Shown piece after piece: positions 47,601 to 59,600 of a stretch of 64,000 bases of DNA. Origin of the DNA: Henricia sp. BOLD:AAB3569 (taxonomy: Eukaryota > Echinodermata > Asteroidea > Spinulosida > Echinasteridae). The first letter of the stretch is position 1. Each line of letters starts with the position of its first letter. The notes beneath the pieces were generated by a model, which saw only the letters and a list, made by a program, of their open reading frames with translations, did no database searches and was not told where the DNA came from. Location: NCBI GenBank assembly GCA_037783545.1, contig JBBELK010000164.1:1-64000 (forward strand), read 5' to 3'. A program made the position numbers and the translations under genes.

Positions 47601-50600
47601 GTTATAAAATCTAGTTTTGTTATCAATCCCCCTCTCTCATTTCCGTTGGAAATTGTGAAGGGGGCGCTGTCCAAGGTTGTCGAAATGTTCACAGTTCTAC
47701 AGAGAGTAGTATTTTTGAAGACTCCTCTCCCTCCCCCGAAATACTACTTATCAACATTTTTCTGTCAGTACAATAAAATATCAACATTTTGCAGCGCATC
47801 TGAAGTTCTTCGCAGCCTTCGACACCCTCCCCCCCTTCCTACTCTTTGTAGAACTGTGAAAATGTTGACAACTTTCGATGGCCCCTAATTTCACTTAAAA
47901 TAAATTCATCTACATCCATTAGCTTATTTAAGCACTAAATACAGGATGAGCAAAAATTCACGTCATCTTCATTAACCGGAATAAGAACTTGGATAGATAA
48001 AGACAATACAGTCAAACCTCTTACTAATGAGGTTGACTGTATTTCCGTTATAAATTCTTTTCTTTACCATCCTAATTGAACCACAGCATGCAAGAAAGTC
48101 GTTTCCACTGTGCATGCGACAGCTTCACTCGGCAATGCGCGAGAACCACCATCTGCGCTACCAAGGCCGCATGCAGTATCGTCTCTTCCTGAAAGGCATC
48201 GGGGTGACGTTGGAGCAAGCTCTGATATTCTGGAGAAGTGAATTCACCAAGATAATGGATGTAGACAAGGTAAGATTTCAAAACTTGAAGCTGATTTGGG
48301 GCTATCGCCTTCATCCATTGACACTTATGTAAAAGAGCGCCATTGTTGCCTTTCACTCAAACTGCTCGTGGGATGACTAAGACCCCGTTCACACCAGAGA
48401 AATCGTTTCATTTGACGATGATTCGACGAAGAGATTTCTTGATATGAAAGCATTCAACGAAGGTCGAATTGCTTCATTGAATGAAGCAAATGGCTGAACA
48501 TTTGACGAATAGATCGCTTCTTTTAACGAAGCAAAATTGTAATGTGAATGCTCTCTTCATTCCACGAAGCGATTTGTTCCGTAAAGAGATGGGGGCGTCG
48601 CACATACAGCTTCATTCGATCTTCCTTAGCAGTCGCCTAAATATGAACAGTACTGCTCTTCATTCGATCCTCGATGAGTTTAAGGAAGCAAATTTGTAAT
48701 GTGTACATCCACTTCATTCGACGAGGCAATTTGACAGGCCTGGTAACATATGCACATGGAGCATCTGGAAAGCGTTTAAGACTTGCAGGGCTTCATGACG
48801 GCCTTGGGAAAACACTTGAATACAGCAGTGCCTCTAAGTTTACTACCAGCGGCGCTAGAGGGGTGTGGGGAGTATGACACCCTCCCATTATTCATTTTTT
48901 GGAAAATTCATGGTGCTGCTGGCGACACCGCTGTTTACTACAGAAACCATGAACCTGTTCTGCCCGGTGCAGTGATAAATTATGGGGTCTTGTTAGGTAC
49001 TGGGTCACGGTGCATAAACCTCTTTCAGAGTCAGACAAACAGGTTTTGTTCCCAGCTTTTTGGGCTCCAATGTCCAACCTATTATAGAAAAAGGAGACAT
49101 CTACTAAAAGCTGAGGTGCTCGCCTTCATCCCCACTCCCTTGAAAAATTCTTGATCAGCCCTCAATTGCTGTGCATAAAAGGGCTGGACCACCTTAATCA
49201 AATGCTCTAATAAATAAACACATAAGATTATAACCGGGAAATACAGTGTCAAAGGTTTTGTTGTTGTTATCTTAGTTTGAGAAGCAGTACTCTTATAACA
49301 TCCGTCACAGTTACGGCAAGGAGGGCAAGCGAACGGATTACACTCCCTACAGTTGTATGAGGATCATTATGAGTAATGCTCCAGCTACGGGTGACCATCA
49401 CGGTAAGAAATGGCATACATAAGCTGCTCATTCTGTTTTTGAGCTATTGAATGCTAAATTATAACAATACACCTGAGCTGAAGGATGAACAAAACAGACA
49501 AAAAGCACAAACGTTTTGACATGATCGCTGCTCTTTACAAAACAGTACTGTCTTAGGATCAAGCAGTGCATTGAATAGGTAGAGTGCTGGCGTCAATTTC
49601 ACGAACTGCTACAATCTTGATCGTATACACAAGATGCATGTTACTCGAGCCGCACGTTAAGGTATTTTATTTTTGCAACTGGTTTTGTGAAGATCGTCAT
49701 ACTTCGTGAAATCGGCCCCAGGCCCGGTCTGTGATATGCTGAGGTACAGTTAAACCTTGTTAACAAGAGGTCCGCAGGAATACCATATTACAGGAACCTT
49801 GCATCATCGGGAATAAAAACCAATGGAGACAAAGGTTTGGAACCTAATATTGTTCCAATTATTGGCTGAATGTTTTATGAACACCTTTCTTATTATTAAG
49901 GTTCAACTAGCTGGTTTAAACTTAATGTTTTTTTTAAATAATGCTTAATTTTTGCTGGTCTCCATTTTTAAAATGGTTGAGCTTGGGATAATTGGGCAAA
50001 GGCATAAATCTTCCTTATTTGGTTTTTTCCATTTTAGGTTGTCCGTTTCGTCACACTGACAGCAACTTGCTCAAACAGCGACTAGCAGCTTACAAGGTCA
50101 ACCAGTCTGGTATTGATGAGGTAGGGGAAAACTCGTCTGTTTTTGGTGGGGAGGGGGAGGTTGGGAAGACGCAGTTTACTCACAAACATTGTCGCAACGT
50201 TTACGTCGCTATTTTGGATCTAGCGCTGATCCACCGCTTGAGAAGGATCCCAGAGATCATCTCGATCAGAGATCTCGATCAGAACTACTCTAAAATTTAA
50301 TCCTAACTTTTACTTACTTTGGTTTCTAAGTACCGTAGCACCCTTATCAACTGGACAAAGTTTGTCAATATTTTGGGAGAATACCAGCAGGCCGAGGCAG
50401 CTCACACTACAGGATTTGGGTTCGAATCCCATCAGTTTGCTTAAACTTTCCTCGCTTTTTAACCAAGCCGCAAAAGAAATTAACACTAAAAATGGCATCA
50501 GTATTTGGCTAAAACCATTGTCCTCTCACTTTTAATCATCAATGGACGATACACGAAACCACTGCGCTATGCAGGAGTTCATCAGATACAAGTCTAATTT

Positions 50601-53600
50601 TCTTTTTTTCTTCAGGTTATTGATCTTGTCAGCAAGTCCCACTACCAAGTTGCCTGCTCCAAGTACTTCATGCTGACTCACCCTGTAAGTATTGGTTTTT
50701 GCATTGCAGCCATCTTGGGGACAACCCCTTGTCCCTTTTCTATTGTTGTACCACTCAAGAAAGAACAGCAATGCCACCAACATTGTGGCCAAGTGTTCCC
50801 TTGTACCAAACTCAAGACCTACAGTAATTCTGCAGGTTGTGGGTTTCAATCCAGACCACTTTCATATTGTGTGTGTGCCCCTGGGCAAGGCATTTTGCCA
50901 TGAGTTTTCTCTCTCCAAGGAGCAAAAGTTACATGCGAGGGTAGTTGCGTGCCAGTAACCCCAACTAGCTCCCTAGGGTGTATGTAAAATCATATTGATT
51001 TTAGATGATTGAGAAGTGTTAATTAGCAGCTGGGGTTGTATACGCCCTGTATTGACCCCTTTCGAACATGTGCGAATACGCCATTTTGGGAGTCAAATAA
51101 TGCCATTTTGGGAGTCATTGTGGAAGCGATGGGCGTGCGCGTTGTGTGCGTCTCTGGTGGGCATAACACGGTTTAATTCACCAATGGAAGCCTTAGTATA
51201 GAGCCTTTGCACGGCGGCCATGACAAGGGGCAGTCACAGTGTCACTGTGTGTCATGCATGAGTAGGCACTTTGTGGATCTATTGTTAAATAATTTAGATA
51301 AGAGAACCTGCCCCCTGTCATGGCCGCCGGTGCAGAAGCTCTATAGCGCGTTACGCGTGCTAGGGACACAACACGCACGCACATTGCTTCCACAATGATG
51401 CGGCATTATTTGACTCCCAAAATTACGTCATTGGAAAGGGGTCAATACGCCCCAAAAAGCCGAGAATAGTCATTTAGGGATTGCTAATTTACTATAAAGA
51501 ACTCGATGACTGGGGGCAATAATGTGAAACCATGTGATGTCTGCGCTATCCATACTGTTAACTTTGACAAAGTAATCCATAAAAGAATAACATTCAACAC
51601 TTTTTCTCTTTTAGGATGCAACAGTGGATGTGGCAATCCAACATCCCAACCAATATTTTGAGGAGAGCCAGAAAATTCTGAGTGGAGGCAAGAATTTTGT
51701 TGGTGAGTGACATTCGGTTTTTTACTTAATTATATTTTACAAAAGCTTTTTAAAGTCATAAACAAATTGCTGCAGTAAAGTTCATCCCAAGTTAAAGATG
51801 GATTGTCCATTTTTAGGCCAATTTGGGCGTACAAAAATTGCTATTTTTCTAGATTAGAAAAAGTTATCAGCTTTTATTTATTGGTAAAAATCCCCTAAGC
51901 AGCCCGATATCCACAAAGTATTTCAAGAGGATTTCTCTTGTAATATACTAACATAATCCAGCGACAACTACATTATCATAATTCAATTGAAGAATTCCAT
52001 CTTGGTTCAGTGCCAGTTCCAAGAAAAATTTCCATCGGAGATTCATCACACATGCATGATCTGTATCACCATCCTGCAGACAGGAAAAATTAATTGCGGA
52101 GGGCCTACGTCAATTGGCACAAACACAAGGATATTCATTATACTCCCCAATGTGATTATGATGAAGGACACTTTTTCTTTAGATGTAGGTTTCCTTTAAT
52201 TGGCATATGTCTCTCCAATGTTTGATGTCTGTAACATTTATTATTTTCATTCATGTAAATGGGCCGGAACAGAATACATGTGGACAAATGCACATATTAC
52301 AAAATGCCATTTCTTACCATGCATGAACAAAATCTGTGTGGCCATAAAAATGAAATGTTGCAATATATCAAGATGAAAGGAGTGTGACCATTGTTTTCGA
52401 GCCTCTAATTTTTCCCCACAGGTGTTCACTGTTGGGATTTTGATACCATATATGTCACATTTTTCTCATTACCATTCTGAAATCTTGCGTTCTCAATCCG
52501 TATATTTCCGGGGATATCGTCAAAAAACCACCAAAGTTTAGTAATTTCTCCGGTCACATAAAGCAGTGCAATGGTTACACCAACCTTTTGGGTTCCGGGA
52601 CTTGTGAATTTCCTGTTTTTGTCACATGGATAGTATCTTATATGATTGTTAGGTTGGAACGAAATAATTTTTTTTTAAATCTTGTCAAGCTCCTTTAACA
52701 CATTGTTCAGTTCAATGAAATGTTCATCTACATGTATGTACTGTTTATTTTATGTTGAAATTCAAACAGATCTATTTTATTCATACATGTACTTCAACCA
52801 AAAGTCAACAATGGGACGTTACTGAACAAAAAATAACTAACTTAAAACACTTTAGCAACCCATTAAATTACATGTATCTCTTGCTATTCGCATGTGTTTT
52901 TTAAGGTGACATTGGCTATCTTTAATCACAACACAATTCCTGTTTTTCATTGCTCAGAGAAACACAATACATGTAGTCTATGATTACATGCATGATAAAA
53001 CCCAAACCCACAGTTCAAGGGGTCATGCATGATATCATACATGTACATGTCAATAGTCTTTAATACAGCACACACAATTCAGTGTGCATAAACCACTGGC
53101 AAATTAGCCAAGGTCATGTAATAAGGACACAGCAATATTAATGGTTGAGGTTTTACTTATATCCCATGCAAACATCATTAAGGGAAGAAGACAATTAAAA
53201 GACACAACATGAGCATCTTTTTTGATGGATACCGGCGCATTATAAATTTTCATTATTATTATTCAAGCTTAAAGGTAGAACACATGATTGGTACATTGTG
53301 TAAACCGTTATGAATAGTTTTATCTCCCTGTGTGATTGAAGATGCATGATTAAAACCAACCCGAGTAAAGGTCGGCTCCGTACTTAGTCTAACTTTTGAG
53401 AAAACAGTAAAAAAAGGCTTTCCAGTTACTTCATCCAAAAACAACCATGGCCTGTGTACGAAGTGGCTTTTGAGCAAAGTGGTTTTGGGGCGAAGTGAAT
53501 TTACGTCTCATGAGACAAATTAATTGTTTTACTGATTTCTCAAAGAATATAGCACTTTTCAGGGGAGGTTTTCTACCATCATCATGTTTATATTGTGTAA

Positions 53601-56600
53601 GTTATGTGTAAATCTGTGAAAATTTCTGATTTTCGAGATACCAATCATGTGTTCTACCTTTAAATAATAGCCAAATGTGCATACATTTAGGTGCATGTAG
53701 GCTACATTGCACTTGTTTTATGCAGTGCTAAATTCATTTTGTTTTTGCCAGTTGTTCTGGACTAAACAGTAAACTCATTATGGAGCGCTCTTCAATTAAC
53801 TGACTTAATGCCAACTTCCAGAGCGCAATAGCCAATGCATACACAATAAACAGAGTATAACGGCCATTACTTGAAAAAAGCTCGATAATCAGCAGGCGGG
53901 CATTATCAACAAGAGTTTTTATGAAGTTGTAAAAAACAAATTACCCATTTGGCAACTGACAAATGGAACCCTGCTTAATATAAAATAGAAGGCAAAATAG
54001 TATTTTTCGCCCCAATTAAAATGTAGTCATCTACAGTACAAAAAAACGAAGATAACCAATTATGTCCATAAACATGTAAACACGTAATAATGAAACATTT
54101 AACACCTACGTAAAAAGTGAAAATCTCAAAATACCTGCACAGAATAAATACTGTAACTGCAATATATGCCAAAATTTACAAAATTTACAATGCATAGCAA
54201 CATGTCTTTAGTATTCCCGAGTTCAAAACGTTAAAAATATCGATTTCCACTTTCTACATACATTGTACAGTATGTATGTAAGTTTCACTGTGATCAGTCC
54301 AGAAGTGAAGGCACTGTTCCTATTTTTACAAACAGGGTATCCCAATTTGATACCTACATACATGAAGTTATAGGCCTACATAATGTACATCAAGTCAGTG
54401 TTCTCCACTACCTGTTTTGGCGGGCCCGGACAAAATCATGGAAGGTACCATTAACGCCCGGACAAAATGTTTTCGCCCGGACAAAAATAATATATTTCCC
54501 CCTCTAAAACACTTCAGAAGTACGGCTGAGTCATTCCAAAATTAGGTGTAAAGTCACCAAACATGTTTCGCTGGCCGTTGGTTTCATCATCATTCACTAA
54601 CTAGGCATATTTATCGCATCGGCACGGCAACCCAATCCGTGATCGATAACAGATAATTACAGTTGCATGCATCTGTTTTGAACAGTGCCCTCACGCGACG
54701 AATAGGGGGTTAATCAGTGTTCGCTGCATGAAGGCGCTGCTCAGTGCGGCCGGACAAAATTTTCAGCAGTAGAGAACACTGCAAGTAATATAAACTGCGG
54801 TGTGTGACCCCCCAACTGTACCATATGACTCTTTGATTGCAGGACATGCTCCATGCAGATACTGACTATAGAAAACCAAATTTAATATTTAACTTTTAGG
54901 TTTCACATATCGTTTCCCATTGTACAAGCATCAGGTTCCCAACTGTGCATGCCCTTGTCTGTCCCCGATTTTCTCAAGAGTTCAGGGGTGCCAATTACAA
55001 AAGCACTGGTTGTCTGTACATACAGTATGTTTGCACAGGAGTCAAATTTTTATTGGAGAGTGTTAGATAAATCTCCAGTATGAGTCATCACAATGTCACA
55101 ATCTTTATCTGTGACAAACAAGCCAGATAAAACATTGGACATATGTCATGAATTGTCTTCTGTTTTTCAGATTAGTACCTTGATTCATCACCAGTGACTT
55201 CTACACAAATAGGAATGGGTGGGGCCTGGAGTATACATTGGTTCTTGTTTAAATAAGCTTAGTTCTCAGTTTGTCCAAATAAAATACAGACACCCCTTTG
55301 GCAATAACATTGAGATGCGAATTTTATCTATATATCACTAAACACAACAGTTCCAAGATATTCATTGATTCTGTAAACAAGTGTCCGTTGGCTATAGCAA
55401 AAGTCAGTTTTAAACTAACCCCAGTACATATAGATAAAATTAACAGAAGGTAGAACTTGAAATGTATAAACATTTTATTTAAATTAGAATCATTGACCTC
55501 GTTTGCCTCAGGGAAAATCGTAATTATTTCGTAATTTGAATGCACGCCTCCTAATTTGGCAAAGATTAAAATCTCTTCATTCGATGAAGCAAAATAGCTT
55601 CATTCAAACAAAGGGATTGTTTAATTTTATGGATTCATATATTTCCCTCATTACATTTTGTATGATACATGTAATTAGATTTTGAGAATGTGTAATTTCT
55701 ATTTAGGCCAACAAAAAAAAGAACTATGTTTAGCGTAAGTTGAAGTCTCCCAAAATGATGCGGTGACGAGGATTTTTTTTTCGTATTTTTTTTCGCATTT
55801 ATTTGGTGAGTGAATTTCAAGCCATAAAGGCATGTTTTCAATTTGACACGCAGGGTTGAAAGTGACGCGCATGCTAACGCTAAACATATAGTATTTTTTG
55901 GGGTTTTTTTTTGCCCTTTTTAAAAAATTTTATCTAAAGATAGTGTTTGTGTATTTGTATAAATGCCTTTTCTGTTAAATTGATTTCAGTGCTAGTGTTG
56001 ACATTGATCTTATTCAGCCCGAGTTTAAAGCAGTAATGTATCATCTTGATCTGGGGCAAATTTTATAGAGCTGTTAAGCACAGAAATTTACCTTGCAAAT
56101 GGGTTACAAGCTAAAATTTAGTTCTTAGTAACACTAGCTGAACACCAGTCAATCGTAATACACATCTCATATAATTTCGACTGTTAACCCATTTTGTGTG
56201 GAGCAAATTTGCTTCAAAAAATTGGCTCCTGATTAGATGGATTTTATGGCCACATTATTTGCACCCTTTTGTTTCCTGAGTCGCACACCACGATCTGGCC
56301 CTCACTGGTGGGCGCAAGACCGATGGGCTCGTCAAACTGACCACTCTCCGTCCCATGGGTGCCCAGACAGACCGCAAATGACCCTGAGGGGTTGTACACC
56401 TCCACACGATGATTGCCACTGCTGGAGACAAATAGGTACCCGCTGGAGTCAATCATTATCCCAGAAGGGCAGTTGAGCTGACCGGGTCCCGTCCCCCATT
56501 CTCCGAACTGGTAGAGGAACGTGCCATGATTGCTGAACATGTGGACACAGTGCTTGCCAGAATCAGTGATCAGGAGCTCCCCGCCGGGAGAAATGACGAG

Positions 56601-59600
56601 ATGAGAAGGGCAGATGAAGTCGCCCTCTCCGTGCCCTTCCTTCCCAATTTGCCTCAGGTAGCGTCCTTCCGGGGAGAAGACCTTCACACAATGATTATTC
56701 GTGTCACAAACAAAGATGTTGTCGGATGCATCACAAGCCACGCCCAAGGGGCCGTTGAACTGCAGGGCCTGGGAACCCCGTGTCCCAAACTGTGAGATAA
56801 ATTGCCCGTTTATGTCCCAGATTTGGACACGGTGGTTCCACCAATCTGAGACAATCATCTGTCGTCGGCTGTTGAGGCAGACAGCTTTGGGAAACTGAAA
56901 CTGACCCTGCCCGTTGCCTTGGGTACCAAGGCTTTTCACCAGCTGACCTGCCTCTGTGACTATGGTGATGCAGTGGCTTCTCTCGTCTACAACAGCCATA
57001 AGATATTGGGGGAGAACAGCAACTCCTGTTGGTCTTTCAAAAAACGACCCTCCAAACCATCCGCTGCCAATGATTGTCGCTTCTCTTACACGATCCTTGG
57101 TAAATTTGCGAGATCTGGAACCAATGGTGTCAAACTTCACCCAGCCATCCTTTTGCACAACACTGGAGCTCGTATCTGCACTCATGCTGCGTGGGCGGTT
57201 TTGCAGGTTGCCTTTTGGTCGCCGTGGGGGTAAAGGGGGAACAGGACCTTCAGGAGAAGTTGGGGTACCAGCCTGGCTCGTTCCATTAGAGCCAATGCTG
57301 AGAGCCAACGGTCTGGCACCTGCTGACCTCTGTTCATTTAGAGGGCTTAGTGATTCTCTAGAATTACTTCCAGTAGGTACTTGGCTTGGACCAAAGTCAA
57401 TGGATGCATGCCTTGTGGAACTGCTCAAGTTGGGTTTGGTTGATAAGGATGGTTTGGATCTTGGAGGCGGCGGCTTGTAACAAGATGGCATTCGAGTGTT
57501 GTCTCCGGCAGCAGGATTTCTTGAAATGGGTACAGTGCTACTTGGAGTCGGACCTGGCACGAGAGTTGAGCTTGGTAGATTTCGAGATGCCTGTATGCCA
57601 CTCGGACTTGATGTGGATGGTGGTAAGGGATCTCTGTTTGATGAAGGTGCCCCATCTCGTGATACAGCAATCTGTGGTGATAATGTGCTGTCTGTTTGAC
57701 TATTTGTGACAGTCGTAGAAGCCGTTGATAAAGATGGATTCCCACTTAAAACAAACATATTCCCTAAGCTGTTCTTACGAGCACGAGTGCCAGCATTTGG
57801 ACTTTGCTCAGCTGGCACTGGGGTCACAGTACTTGGGACAGTCTGCGAACGGCTTCTGTCTGCAGCCATCGGAGATGCAGATCGAGATGAAGTACGTGAA
57901 TTTGATGGGCTTCCATCTTGTTGTTGAATGTTTGGAGAACTTGCTGTATGAGGCAAAGCATGGCTCAAATTTGACATTTCAGGTGTTGAAAGGTTCCTGG
58001 TGAACATGGAAGGCGTGCTGGTACTTGAGCCTGTTGGTGTAGTTTGAGGGTTGTTAGAAATAACTGTTGCCGTGGTGACAGCTGTCGGAGTTTGCGACTG
58101 GAGAATGCTTGTATTTGTCGGCTTATTTCTGCTCTTATCCGTGCTTGTGGTTTGCAGAACCCCATAGGAGTTGATACTTATTGTGAGTTGTGCTCGATTT
58201 GGATCCATGAATGTAATTTCCTTCAAGTTTTCATCAATGGTAAGAGCATACTGCTCAATCTGTTGGGTGTACCTTTGACAGACGGTCAAGAGTTCGTTGT
58301 ACTGGTCTTGCGTAGGTTCTTGACTTTTCAAGATGGATTCTCGCATCACTGCAAAGTCTCGTTGGAAGTTCTGTAGGTACTGATAGGCACTGGTTTTCTG
58401 TGTATCAATGATGTTCAGTTCGTCTTGTCGCATTGCGGCCAGCTGCTTAATAATGGATTCTTTCCGATTCTGCAAATCACGAGCACGGGATTCAAAGGCA
58501 GCATCAACTTGGCTTTTAACAGCAAGGAATTTCTCCTCGACATTGCCGCGTTTTGTGTCAATACTTGAGAGCTCACTGGCCTTCTGCTGCAGCCGGTGTG
58601 CCAGTTCAGCGATTGCTCGCTTCACGTTGTTGTCAACCCTTTCTTGAACAGGCTCGGAAGACGCTGGTAACTCCTTGGAAGGAACCGACTTTTTGTGGAC
58701 ATCAAGCAGGGACAGCATTGTAAAGTTATTTGGTAGTTGTCTGGCTCCTCCCTGTGGACTTTTGTGCTGTAGACGACACTGAGGACATGCTATCATTCCT
58801 TGCTTGTCCAGCTGAACCAGGCATGTCCTGCAAAATGTGTGGTGGCATGGCAACAGTTTTGGCCATCGTTCCGATGAGTCAAACAGTTCCAAACACATCG
58901 GGCATTCCAGAATCCTTTGCAACTCCTCAGCCATTTTGGCAACTACATGTATCTCTTTGTTGCAGAAGTCTAAAATAGACAGACAAAAAGAAAGGAAGTG
59001 AATAATATCATTGCCATACCTATTTCCTGGAGGTTTAACTATCATGACAGACGAAACGTTAATGTCAATTATCATTATCAACCAAAAGGAAATCCTATCT
59101 GTTGGGAAACTAAGGCCAAAAAAGAAAGTATTCTGGTTCTAGTCAGACCGAAGTTCCGGAATTGATGCGCCGACGCTGTTTTTTTGTTTTTTTTCCTCCA
59201 TCGCACACACATTCGTACACAGTAAGGCCTATAGTAAACTTGCAGAGCCGTCACAACACTGAATGTTCTGAGTTTTCACTCGACAAACAATGGACACAGA
59301 AATAAATGATATTATTTCAGTATTCAGCTCAGCTCAGACATGCTCTAATTCACAATCGCAATTCCTTGTGTCGCATGAGAACTAGCCGCCATTGTTGCAG
59401 CTGATTAAATAACCTCATACTCGCTATCATTCGTTCTCATTCCATATCACTATCAACATCGTCCGAATCTATTGCCATGCCCCGAGTACGAGGTCGAGTT
59501 GCCCGGGAAAATACAGGTTCCCATTCCTTACGTAGTCTACAGGATTGGCGATCAGTCTAGAAAATGTGAGGTGGTGCGGCAATAGAAGTCGCAGTTTTAG

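Noticed and set aside
56956..57480. 174-codon plus-strand frame
   Set aside because: Antisense shadow of the RING-NHL coding exon; no domain.
58935..59081. 49-codon N-terminal extension of the RING-NHL frame
   Set aside because: A splice acceptor (CTATTTTAG) lies within it, the ATG at 58934 has a better context, and the RING starts ten residues after that ATG as usual for the family.
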